Source of the DNA: Amaurobius ferox
Taxonomy: Eukaryota > Arthropoda > Arachnida > Araneae > Amaurobiidae
Assembly (NCBI GenBank): GCA_951213105.1
Contig: OX578147.1
Location: 127,616,322 to 127,680,321 of the forward strand
Reading direction: 5' to 3'
DNA length: 64,000 nucleotides
Of this stretch, positions 43,752 through 54,474 are shown piece after piece. Position 1 is the stretch's first letter. Every line of letters begins with the position of its first letter. Made by a program: the position numbers and the translations under genes. The notes beneath the pieces were generated by a model. That model was not told where the DNA came from. It was given only the letters and a program-made list of their open reading frames with translations, and did not search any database.

Positions 43752-45737
43752 CGTTAGCACGATAACTGCCGTAAAAATGACTTTATCAAAATGAAATTTT
43801 AGTATGTTGTTCAGACGGTCTGTAGGACCTATGGGAATATAAATAAATAATATCACCCAATTAGTTTTTTATTGAACCCGGGTTGAAAAAATGAAATACA
43901 TTGAACCCTATGGGACCTAATTTTTCAAACATTTTTTAAGTAAATTTAAAATTCACGAATTGCTTCGAAATTTTTAGGAAATATTCACATTATCCCATAG
44001 AATATATAAAAAAAAATTCAGTAAAATATGTTAAGTAGTTTTTTAATTAAAAAAATTATTTAATATAGGGAAAAAAACAAATTCAATTAAATTCTGACTT
44101 TGGGATATCTTCCAGAAAGAAAAGAGAGAGATATTATATAATAAATATCTCTCCATTTGTTTAAACGTTTTGCATATGGGAGTGGCTTCATATTTTAAAA
44201 TAAATTTGGTAGATAAGAATTTTTCATTTTTTTTAAATTTTATATAACTCTTCATGATAAATTTAATTGATGGCATTTTAAATGCACTTTCCTACGTCCT
44301 AGAGAGTTAAAATTTGGTACACAGCTTAAATTTGTTGAACATTTTATTCGACAAAAATTTGATGGATCTTTAAATATAGATCATACATTTTTTTCGAAAT
44401 GGCCTGAAAATAATCCCCGTTCACTTCTATAAATCATTGGTGTAATATTGTTAAAAATTCTGATGTGGACAGCACATGTCTTTCTCTGCAGACTCATATT
44501 CGTTCTCTTTATTTATTCAATGATAATTTGAGTTTATCTGCACAACATAAGTATTTTAAATGACATTGAATTTACACGTTAAACTTAAATTTGGTTCTCA
44601 TTTGATAGCTGGATTTATTGTCAAAGGTGGCGTAGCGAAAACCCGAAAAAACTAGAATATCTCAAGAACGGCTAGTCCTAGAGTAATGGGGTTAGTCTTA
44701 TTCTTTTTGTTGTCAAAAATCACATATAAAATAGGAATTTAATTGATATAATTGAGCACACGTAGTCTTTTATTTTTATATATAACGATTTTTGCTGGCC
44801 AATTCGCAAAAATAGCCCGTTCCTTTTTCCCGAATCTTAGTAGAATAACCTACAAATGATTTATATACAAAATTTTGTTAAATTTGGTATATAAATCACT
44901 TGTAGGTTATTGAAATATTATACTCCAAATTTTGTTAAATTTGGTTCATTAGTTTTTAGCTAGAGTGGATAAAGGCAATTTCTGCGGCCATTTCGCAAAG
45001 AAGGCAGATTCTTTTATTACGAATCGTACTATAATCTAATGAACATCAGGATTTCCCCCAAAAAACATATCTACCAAATTGTATGAAATTCGGTCCATTA
45101 GTTTTTCAATTAGAGTGGATGTAATATCCACACAGACACACAGAAACATACACAGATACACCCTTACACACACAGACGTCTTCCTAAAAGTAGTTTTTTC
45201 GTGTTCTAGAAGTCCCAAAACGTGTAGATCCTTTGAAAATTCGAGTTCCGATCTTCGGCACGATTCCAATACTTTGAGTACATACACATACACATATATA
45301 TTATCTGTGTATTATCTGTGTATCTAAATTCCGTGCCTATGCAATTACAATAGTTGTGATTTTAAATGATCCCTAAACTTTTATTATTTCTTCAAGGAAG
45401 CCTAATTTTAACATATGCAGAATGCAAATATCTCAAGCGATTGTAAGATGAATTACATAAGAATTGCTGAATTTTTTTCACACAAAATTATTTAGCTCTG
45501 GAGTCTGGAATACAAGTTATATGAATGAAATATTCATTGATTTTGCATAAAGAATCAGATGATTTATATTTGGATACAGTTTTAAATATTTAAGTATAAT
45601 AAATTACTGTAGTACTGTGATAATGTAAAAGATATTACCACTGAATGAATCACATTTTAGAAATTTTTAAATGAAATTACATTTCAGTTGGAAAGTGTTT
45701 CATAATCAATGCTTATGCATGATTGATCTTTCTTGTT
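43630..45737 (+). repeat. Family C repeat inserted in the P-like gene, split by family B
   Basis: It starts AACACTTTACAACAAAGTTG. It has an expanded (ATTC)n then (TGTC)n block at about 43672-43752, and ends GATTGATCTTTCTTGTT. Removing it joins the two parts of the P-like coding region. Confidence 0.88.
44459..45275 (-). repeat. Family B repeat nested in the family C copy
   Basis: The minus-strand 5' end is near 45275 (AAAGTATTGGAATCGTGCCG). The microsatellite is at about 45132-45178, and the 3' end is GTGCTGTCCACATCAGAATTTT near 44459. Family C text resumes near 45324. Confidence 0.8.
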
Positions 45738-46167
45738 ATTACTGATATTGTAGGCTACATTTCAGGATTCATTATAAAAAAATTAACCAAATCACTCAAG
45801 TGCTCACAATGTATTTTGGCATTAACAGTGAACTCTTCTTTTTCCAATTTAATTAAAATTAAAAACAGAGATGGATTAATATCGCCTGGTGATGATGTAC
45901 ATAAACTTTGCAAAGTTGCAGAAAAATCTTTTCGTATAATTGAAGCTGCTGGAAAATTACACAAACGCAACATTATGCACACACTTATAACTTATTCAAT
46001 GATGCAGATGGATCCATATCTTTTCTCAAATTTAAATGATCACATTTTAAACCACGACCCAATACAAAACCACAAAATTCTGTTAATAAAATCCGTACTC
46101 TTTGAATTTTTTAAAATAAGGCTGTGTCACACTGCGAAACTTCATACTGAGAAACTTCAACAAAACA

Positions 46168-46283
46168 AATGCAGAAGTATTAATACAAAATTAACTCTAT
46201 TTAAAGGTCATTAAAATTTAAAATTCTGCACATAGCTTTAATTATAATTTTGGTCCTAATGCTTTAGTTGTTTTTAAAATTTT
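46168..46283 (+). repeat. 3' segment of the P-like element
   Basis: This is the partner of 43078-43195. It covers the last codons and 3' untranslated sequence of the P-like gene. Confidence 0.82.
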
Positions 46284-47419
46284 TAGAAATAATTTTGGAT
46301 AGATTGATCTTCAATTTCTGCTATAAGTTTTTAATATTTAATATAATTGTACAACATTTATTTTTATGCCACATTGAGTTAGCGCACTGCAATTGTGCTT
46401 ACGGTCTTTTTAATTCTGGATGTAAATTTCACAATATTTATTTAAAGCATTTTTCAAACGAATTATTAGCAGTCAAATCTCTGAAACTATTATAATTAAA
46501 TGCAATTTTTCTATTTTGTTCCGTAATATATTATAATCGTATTTATTTCCTATACTTTATAGAAAAACACTTTTAAACAATTTCCAGATTCTATGTGGAT
46601 TAAACAAGCAAAAACACTTCCGAACACGTTTTGACAATTTAAGAATCGTGGCTATTTCAATATCTGAGCCCCTATTTATGAATTTAGACATGATTTTGTA
46701 TTTTATTCTGAAATGTCATTTTATATTAAAAAAAGTGCAAATAAAGTTAAATATTTTATTATTGCAAATATTACATTGTTTTATATTTGACGGTACGCAT
46801 ACAATACATTAAAATAAATTAGATGTAAAAATGACTCAATCGTATTACGCCTCAAAGCAGATATGGATACTGCTAACATAACTTTCAAAGATAAAGTTTA
46901 TCTGGATAAAAGTGGAGAATTCCACATTTTAAGCGAGCATGCACATAATTTTTTCATATACTTTATAATTGTTTTTAAATATATTATACATATTCTTCAA
47001 TTTGTATACTTGTAATCTATTTCCTATTATATTTTATTTGCAATTGTTTAGCAGTTCAATTTGTTTTTTGAAATTGACTTCATTAACAAAATTTGTCTTT
47101 AGTAATAAAATTTTTTGGTAATAAAAATATTCTAATCTTATTTCGTATTTTTCTTCATACATATTTTTTAAAATCATGTATATATAATACGTGTAACAAC
47201 TTCCCATTCATCCTCAACTTTAATAGAAGTTAAAAAAGAAAACAGAAGGTACACGACACAGTTTAGGCGATAAATCGCCAAAGCATGAGTGGCCTTCTCC
47301 TCCTCAACCAAGGTAAATGGAAGTAAGAGAGGTAGGCCATTCGTTTCTGGCAACCTACTCCTGTCCAGAGTTCTTGGAATTACTGACGTCACTGGTCCCT
47401 AGCCGAACCTTTCCGAAGC
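46284..47419. other. AT-rich interior of the 9.3-kb element
   Basis: No gene was recognised. Around 47210-47415 the base composition is more balanced, and ACTGACGTCACTGGTCC near 47384 recurs inverted near 49766. Confidence 0.5.
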
Positions 47420-48354
47420 ATGGGAAAATGTGTCGATGTTTTTAACTCTCGCGTTCCTAATAATGAAAATATATCAAAGCACTCAGCTTTTGGAAATAAT
47501 ATAAATGACCAAATACAAATTCTGAGTCAAATGCAAGCGGATATTACGGAACTCAGAGTGATTTCTAAAACTTCAATACTGCCTTTCCAAAAAGTCATTC
47601 TTGTTTCAATAGCAAGCTTAAAAGGACTTTATGATGACATGAAAGAAAATAATATTAAATACATAATGACACGTAGCGTCAATCAAGATGCTTTAGAAAA
47701 TATATTTTCCCAAATTAGAGGTCTTGTACGATTTTATAACCATCCTCTTGCTACTGATTTCAAATCCCGACTTAAAACATTATTGCTTGGGTCTAAGCTT
47801 CCTATGCCAATAAATACAAATGTGGAAAATGACCAAGATCAAACACTAACTGCGACTTTATTTTTCAAATTAAAAGAAAAAGACGATGCAGTCAGCATCA
47901 CTGCAGATATTGAGCCTCAACATGACATTCATTTCAGTCCTGATGTAAATGAAAAAGAAGCCTTGCGTTTTCTTTGGAGCATATTTGGCATATCATCACA
48001 AAGAAGCGCAGTTAGGAACTTATTCATATCTAGTTGAATCAACATCCGAAAATGACAAAAATGATACCTGGGTCAGTCACCAAATTATAAGATATTTTTT
48101 TTAAACTACACGGAAATTTTATTTTTAATTCAAGAAATATTTTAGAGAACCTCCAACTGAAAATAAAAGAACAATTTCCTGAAATAGCTCTTGATGTTGT
48201 AAGAACATATACCAGAACCAGAACCTTCTTTCGAATAAGGCACATAAATGAACAGATGAGAAGAAACGCCAAGAAAAGAAAAGCTGAAAGAATTTCTGGT
48301 CATTCATGTGAAGAAATGAAAAATAAGCAATGGAGAGAGAACTTTAAATTTTAA
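47420..48354 (+). pseudogene. THAP9/P-like transposase, C-terminal half, frameshifted
   Basis: The first frame (47420-48037) reads ILPFQKVILVSIASLKGLYD, then IMTRSVNQDALENIFSQIRG, DHP-like NHPLATDFKSRLKTLLLG, the family pattern PFQKG-x-SL and LNQD-LENFFS-IR. Near 47965-47980 the frame shifts: after ALRFL the next conserved text (AYLAYHHKEAQLGTYSYLVE) is in another frame. It reaches WVSHQI and a stop near 48102. The last piece (about 48106-48354) has IVRTYTRTRTFFRIRHIN-type text (VVRTYTRTRTFFRIRHIN), the conserved C-terminal RTRTF-x-RI signature, then a Lys/Arg-rich tail. It differs in sequence from the P-like relic at 43.2-46.2 kb, so two families are involved. It could be the original transposase of the 9.3-kb element. 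Confidence 0.78.
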
Positions 48355-49904
48355 GGTTTACTCATGACCTAGTAGTTAGGAATTGACGGGCTGCGTGTGT
48401 TAGGTTTTCATGGTTTTCCTAACATGTAACATAAATGTGACGCAGCTTCCCTTAAAAAGTCCTTCATGAAGGCATTCCTTCTTTATAGAATGGCCATTTT
48501 TAAAATTATCCTTCTCTCCCATAGGGGAAAATCCGTAACCCAGTCATTTGATCACTGACCTCTGTAACACCAGAATTAGTTGAAAGATCGTGAGATCAAA
48601 TCTAGTAAAGTCACTAAAGAGGTATTGGGAGATATACCCCCCCCCCCCCCCAGAAACCTATCGAAAACTATTGAAGTTAGAAGGAGGGATATTAGGAGAA
48701 ATAGGAAACAACTTATTTCATTATCGCCCCCCCCCCCCCCCCATTTTTTTCTGTCGACGCAATTGATTAAAACCTACTGACTGGTTGGACGTGTTAGTTT
48801 TCATTGATTTTCAAACATATAGCGTAAATAAGGTACAATTTCGGTAGATGTTCCTTTATGAAAGGCGTTTTCAAAATCTGGTCACAACTGAACTTATCTA
48901 ATCAATATCTCGTCCTATCTCTTTACTTTTTTTAATTTTTAAATTTTTTTTATCATGAAGTACCCATATTCAAAAATTGCCTATCGTTATATGAAATTCA
49001 GTGCTCATTTAATTTCTTGAATAATGCGATTTTTTGACCATCATGAAACAATAATAATACATAATTAAAGAAAACAATTGTACTGATCTTTTGTATCGTG
49101 CAAAATATGATTTCCACATTTGTTCGCATTCGGAGAAGTCTTTAAATAATTGGATTTCGTACACATATCAATTTCATTATGAAAAAAAAATATATAATAC
49201 GAGCATTTTTCTGGCTGAAATCTTTAAGGACGTCACATATTTATTTATTTCTATAATTCTGAAAACTATTTTTGAATTACATTCAGCAAGTCATTCACTG
49301 TCTTCTAATTTATTTTATCATGCCAAGTCTACAAGCATGATATTTTAAAGCAGTTCGATAAAAATGAGCAGGTTTTGTTGTCTTATTATTCTAGTCTCAA
49401 ATAGAATAATAGTACCTTGTATTTTAGCTAAATCCTCCGATATTTTACTATGCACTTATTAAAGAAAAACTAATAACAATTTTAAAATGCAGAAAATATT
49501 TTAACATAGTTTTAACAGCTCAATTGCTAATGTCATCGTTAGAGATGCTTAAAAACAACTCTAACAATGCAGTCCTAAATAAAATTTACCATAACTAGTT
49601 TTATTTAAGATTATATTCTTATATATGAATAATGAAATCCAATCTATCATTTACTCGGTAGAAATTTCAATATACTATATGATGTATATTTAAATTAAGA
49701 AAATTTCTGTGGTATTCAATGTATTTCTTATGACAGCAACGGGCTACGGACCTGTCTTTGGGACCAGTGACGTCAGTCGCGAAGGGAGGGGAGAATTCAA
49801 GCTGTTGGCGTACAATCTTTGGCCAACCTTACCTTTCAATAGACCTTGCTCCTCAACCACTAGCACCTGCTCTATGTTTGGCCACGTTTATAATATGGAA
49901 CAGA
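48355..49904. other. Interior of the 9.3-kb element, nothing recognised
   Basis: It contains two C tracts (about 48638-48652 and 48726-48742). At 49740-49860 is a GC-richer stretch with GGACCAGTGACGTCAGT and CTCCTCAACCACTAGC. A short frame at 48580-48780 owes its Pro runs to the C tracts and is not supported. Confidence 0.5.
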
Positions 49905-50269
49905 TTGGACCGCACTCTCTCCATATATTCTAACTCGTTGAGAGAACCCATGTCGATGTATCGGTTGTCTTTTCTTTTCTCTGGGACTCTTTATGATAAA
50001 ATGCTGAAATTTTGTATATCACCTTAGGGGGCACATTTTACTCATTGGGCACATTTGTATGGGGCACATTTTACTCATTGGAAATGTTTTTGTAAGGGGG
50101 CCGTATAAAAATTTAAATTTGGTATTTCTTAAAATTTAATTCCCTTGAAAATTTTAACGATTTCATAAAATTCTGTACCATTTTTTACGCAACTTTATAA
50201 TTTATTATATATGTTTAAGATTAATGTTTAAGGAATAAAAGCCGAGGTCAATGTTTTTGGGACGCCCTG
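49905..50269 (-). repeat. Right terminal inverted repeat of the 9.3-kb element
   Basis: This is inverted relative to 40956-41570. A short internal tandem duplication (GGGGCACATTTTACTCATTG) lies near 50028-50080. Confidence 0.85.
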
Positions 50270-50600
50270 TATAGTATAATGTATAAGGAAAGTATTGTGA
50301 CGGGGTCGAAAATACAAATTCGAGTTTTCGACAGAAGAGCACGTTTCAAGCATCCCTAAACTCGAATAAAAGGTTTTTGAAGTAATCTGTGTGTGTATAT
50401 ATTAGTGTGTGTATGTATGTTAGTGTGCGTATGTATGTTAATGTGTGTATGTATGTTAGTGTGTGTGTGTATGTTAGTGTGTGTCTGTGTGTGGATGCGG
50501 TATCTCACGAACGAATAGTACGTTCTGAAAATATTTTGGTTTAATTATTACAATCAGTTTCAATAGTGGCGTCACAGACAGATAGGCATCTTCCATTATT
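50270..50600 (+). repeat. Family A 5' half (diverged subfamily)
   Basis: It continues the palindrome begun at 40940. GACGGGGTCGAAAATAC, AGCACGTTTCAAGCATCCCT and a microsatellite of GTATGTATGTTAGTGTG units (about 50390-50495) follow, then TCTCACGAACGAATAG. It fuses near 50610 with an inverted A 5' half. Confidence 0.8.
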
Positions 50601-50619
50601 ATTATAAAATATTGAAGGT

Positions 50620-50935
50620 TTTGATTTTTTAATGATTTTTTTTTCAAAAATTCATTAAAAAGTTGAGAGATCTTTTTCGAATATTAGATTGCGTTTAAAA
50701 GTATTCATTGAATGTAACAATCATAAACCAATATTTTCGAAACTCTTCTCATTCATTCGTGAGATATCGATGCCACAAATTCAGGGACACACACACTAAC
50801 ATGCATACACAGACATTACCTCAAGAACATTTGATTTCAGTTCAGGGATGCTTGAAACGTGCTCTTCCGTCGAAAATCGAATTCGAATTTTCGAACCAGT
50901 CACAATACCTCTCCGTATGTGGAAAGTAATAAGTC
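50620..50935 (-). repeat. Family A 5' half, inverted
   Basis: Minus-strand reading from 50935 gives GTGACTGGTTCGAAAATTCG, CACGTTTCAAGCATCCCTG and ACACACACTAAC-type microsatellite text. It mirrors the preceding copy. Confidence 0.78.
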
Positions 50936-51469
50936 GTGAAGTAAATCAGAAAATTTTGATGTTAACGATAAACTGCAAACAGTTTTCTACTCGCAGTGAC
51001 GTCACTACTCAAGCGTTGCAAGTTATTAAGCAACACTCTGTTCAGTTTCTATAATTCACAAAAAATATCAAGCAAAGAAATATTGAATCGGTTGGAAACG
51101 CTGTCTAAAAACCTTCCGCTAAGTGATAACTGCAGTGTAACACTCTCAATTTCCGGATGTATTTATTAAAGAAACTTCCTTGTCCAATTTTATCAATGAT
51201 ATAGCAGCTGCGAACTGATCATATTTCAAAATATATCATATGATGCGTGAAACTCATAAGTAGATGACTAGGCATTTTTCCAAAGATACATAACCCATTA
51301 TACATTATGTGTTTAACAGTTACCTTACACCTTTCTGGTAGGTCGGACGGTCTGGGTCTCATGTCATAATACCTCTCTGCATCAACAACAACACTATGTG
51401 TTTAAATAAACTATATATTTAACTTTTTGCTTACGGGATAGTGTTACATGCTGTCATCCAGAAAAACAC
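50936..51469. other. Non-coding with a SINE fragment
   Basis: No gene was seen. The SINE tail lies at 51317-51396. TTTAACTTTTTGCTTACGGG at 51417 resembles the end of the TTAA MITE at 52067. Confidence 0.5.
51317..51396 (+). repeat. SINE 3' fragment
   Basis: GTTACCTTACACCTTTCTGG through CGGTCTGGGTCTCA, then an unrelated 20-bp interruption and CAACAACAACA. It is a 5'-truncated SINE tail. Confidence 0.8.
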
Positions 51470-51991
51470 TAACTTGGCGACTTTTTTAAATGTTGCCAAA
51501 GTGACAAAAATATCGCCAAATTGATAAAAACGACGACAGATGAGAAGTAATGTTTCTCATATTCTGATTTCCGTCATATGACGGGCATACATGCTAGTAT
51601 ATAAGAAATGCTCTTCTCTCCGTTTGTCTGTAGCACTTGGTGATGCATTTGGCAAACTTGGAGAATAATCTAGCAAAGCATTGCCAACTTGGCAATATTT
51701 CGTTCCAGATTGACGAAAATATCGTCAAAATTGCAAAAATGACGCTAAACAAATAAAAATGAAGCCTAATTGATGATTTAATTATTAGAATATTTTAATA
51801 TATGGATTATATCGCTTATTGAAGATACTATCGATATTAACAATTGTCAATTTAGAGTTGCGTGAGATATAAGTTAATTGAGTACTTCGAGATAGTGTTA
51901 CATGCTGTCATCCAGAACAGTGCTACATGTACAATTCAAAGTTAAAAACATTGTATTGGAAAAGTCATGTGCTGCCCACAGCATATTTTTT
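51470..51991 (+). repeat. Family A 3' half, strongly diverged
   Basis: It has AACTTGGCGACTTTTTTAAA, TCGCCAAATTGATAAAAACG and a second similar block near 51680-51770. It ends AAAGTCATGTGCTGCCCACA followed by a T run. The phrase GATAGTGTTACATGCTGTCA occurs twice, near 51437 and 51889. Confidence 0.7.
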
Positions 51992-52066
51992 TTTCTTATT
52001 TAATGCTGTATTTAAAGTCTTTTATACCTTGTAAAATTTACTTCCAGTTCTAATTCTAATTCTTAA

Positions 52067-52286
52067 CCTTTTGCTTATGGGTGGGACAGCATCCATCCCA
52101 AACGAAGAACCTCTCAAAAAGACAGGTATTTGACTTACCTTATCCTAAACAGTCCGATCCCCCTTTGCAGACATTAGAATGCCTGCAAAGGAGGATCGAA
52201 CTGTTTGGGGTAGGGTATCTCAAATGCCTGTCTTTTTTAGAGGTGCTTCGTTTGGGATAGACGCTGTTCCACCCGTAAGCAAAAGG
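52067..52286. mobile_element. 220-bp foldback MITE with TTAA target duplication
   Basis: It is flanked by TTAA (52063-52066 and 52287-52290). The left end is CCTTTTGCTTATGGGTGG and the right end inward is CCTTTTGCTTACGGGTGG. Inverted similarity runs almost to the centre (for example AAACGAAG, AGACAGG and CTTTGCAG with partners). TTAA targets and CCYTT-type ends suggest the piggyBac superfamily, though Kolobok also uses TTAA. Confidence 0.9.
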
Positions 52287-52496
52287 TTAAATTGCTTTTG
52301 TTGTCAAAGAAAACTGCCGAGAGAAATTCTCCAGTAGACTTTCTTATATATTCATATTCCACAGTGTTCAATTCTACTCGTATCACATTCATTATCAGAA
52401 CGAAAAAAATTGGCGGTGGCACCAGTTCGATGGAGCCGAAATGGATTTGCGTGAATAACATTTTGTAAAATAAAACTCAACTTTTGTAATATCGAA

Positions 52497-53290
52497 AAAA
52501 AAGTACTCTATCCAAAATTTTATTATATACACTTATAGGACTTTAAAAGAGCTATGAATTCTTGCTTATTGTTTATAGCTAGCACTTTTAATTTTTAAGC
52601 ATTACAAACTTGAAAAACTTGAAATTTTTATACTTCAAGACGATTACTAGAAAACTGTAAGAGCTTTATCTATCTCTATCTCGCTATCTCTAATCTATCT
52701 CTATCTTTCAGAGAAAGAGAGAGAGAAAGAGAGAAATCAGACTAAAAGGAGATCTTAAAAATCTTAAAAACTAAATATAGATTTAGAAACTAAATTTCCT
52801 CATACATATTTTTGTTGCTTACAATTTATATCTAACTTTTATAGTTCACTATATATTTCGGGTGAAAGTATGGAAAATAAAGAAAACTCGTTCAGACAGA
52901 TACTTCTTAAAAAAAAAATTTCGAAAAAATAAAGCTTGTTCCAAAATCCAATTATATGCACTTGTAGGGCTTTTTAGGAACTACAAATTCTTACTTGTCG
53001 TTCAAAGCTGGCTCTTTTAGATTTTGAGATATAAACATTACAAATTTGAAAAACGGAAATTTTCCAATCTTCAACTTGGCAAGACGATTACTCGAAAACT
53101 ATAAGAACGTTTTTTAATAATGAATATAAATTTTAATAATAAATTTTATAGGACACATTTTTGTCGTCCACTAATTATATCTAGTTTTTATAGTTTACTA
53201 TATATGTCAAGTGAAAGTTGGAAAAATGAAAGAAACACTCACTCGGAGAACTAGTTTTTAAAGTTTTTATGAAAAAAAGTTCAAATTTTT
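52497..53290 (+). repeat. Two-unit diverged tandem repeat (~420 bp period)
   Basis: TACACTTATAGGACTTT...GCTATGAATTCTTGCTTAT...AAGACGATTACTAGAAAACT near 52535-52655 recurs as TGCACTTGTAGGGCTTT...CTACAAATTCTTACTTGT...AAGACGATTACTCGAAAACT near 52958-53100. A (CTAT)n/(GA)n stretch lies in unit 1 at about 52670-52735. Confidence 0.8.
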
Positions 53291-54474
53291 AAAATATTAA
53301 AATCATATTTTATATTCATAATCTGGACACTATTTCCGACAAAACAAACAAAATTATTTACATTTTTATTTATTAGATTCGGGGGTATAAGAGACCAGAG
53401 TGTTTACATTTTTCGTAACGCTCCGTTTTTCCGGCCCTATGCTATTTGCATCTAAAAAAATCTAATACAAGCAAAACGACTTTCAATGCAGACTCATATG
53501 TCTTTCTACATACAGAGTTCATAGGAAAATAATCCCCAACAAATTAAGCACTCCGAAGATAAGTCCATGAGTGCGCATGTCAGGTGCAGGTCCATTTATA
53601 GTAAGGTGGCCATGCCCGATTGAATAAAAATGATTGCAGCGCCCTGGTAGAGAATTAAAAAAAATTAGGATAACGAATTCGGTAACAAATCAAAATAGAA
53701 GATGATTACAAAGTTGTAGAAGATTATTTAATTAGTAGGAGTTGAGCTCAAAAACGCACGAAGTACTATGTGGCAATGTTTCTTTCAGGCATACCTCTGG
53801 AGGGGGAGGGGGGGTTCACCCCCCCCCCTCCCCGGAGACATTTTACGTTAACCTAGTTTCTATTTATGTGACACAGCATTTATATATATTTATATAGGCC
53901 AAATAAAAAACTTGCCCCCCCCCCCCTCCCTAAAATTTTATTCGCTTTTGCGGCCAAAAAGTCCTGAAAGAAACGCTGCTATGTGGAGAGAAATGTCATA
54001 TCACCAGGGGCTGTAACACGGTGAGGCAGTTAATTTAAATTAATTTAAACGTAAACGTTGGTTTAATGCATGCTGTTTTCACCTGAAACTATAATAACAT
54101 TAGGTTTTAATTGAATTATTCCCCTATTTTAGTTAAACTCTGTCGCTCCCCCCCCCCCCTGACTCAATTTTATTTAATTTATTAATTTATCTCTTTTGTA
54201 AATTATGTTTCTTTCTCTCGGGTTCCCTTGCAGCTGCCACCTCCTTCCCCCACCCACCCCGCATTATGGAGTTTACCAAAATTACTGTTATAATCCCAAA
54301 CTTCAATCCTCGAATCAGTGGCGTCAGTTTGACATAAGTTACCTCGTAATTCTACTCCAGTGTCACATCACTGAAAACTGCAACCCAGTGGCAATATTTA
54401 GCGAAAGCGGCAGGACTTTTAGAATTAAGCTCTTCAATTAACTTAAAATATTATCTATAACCATTCTAAATTAA
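53291..54474. other. Non-coding with poly-C tracts
   Basis: No gene was recognised. C/G tracts lie near 53802-53832, 53915-53930 and 54146-54160. The block at 53600-53680 resembles 18000-18060. Confidence 0.5.

Larger units (their letters stand above)
43180..46214 (+). pseudogene. P-element/THAP9-like transposase, interrupted by family C and B repeats
   Basis: P-type transposases carry a DNA-binding THAP domain and an RNase H-like catalytic region. Only the C-terminal part is present. Near 43215-43345 the frame reads RKTGFLGLLTC and LPTYKLSQDHIEMF, a motif characteristic of P/THAP9 transposases. It continues, with a stop at 43478 and a frame change, to NEDITFYDETVEQNIRDIEN near 43535-43600. 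Family C (43630-45737, itself holding family B) then intervenes. After it comes VGYISGFIIKKLTKSLKCSQC (about 45746-45810), the conserved GY-x-GF-x-x-KL and CxxC region, then KNRDGLISPGDDVHKLC near 45868-45920. The last frame ends at 46214. The N-terminal THAP domain was not found. It is non-functional. Confidence 0.8.
40956..50269. mobile_element. Putative 9.3-kb element with long terminal inverted repeats
   Basis: The outer ends are CAGGGTATCCCAATAACATT at 40956 and, inward from 50269, CAGGGCGTCCCAAAAACATT. The inverted similarity runs about 370 bp from the right end and, with an insertion, about 600 bp on the left. Flanks are TATA on both sides (40952-40955 and 50270-50273). Joining the flanks across one TATA restores the 5' palindrome of a family A repeat. 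Inside are P/THAP9-like transposase relics on the plus strand, a SINE, and family C and B copies inserted later. Superfamily is unresolved. Confidence 0.68.

Noticed and set aside
48580..48780. Short frame with Pro runs
   Set aside because: The Pro runs are C homopolymers, with no motif and a poor context.
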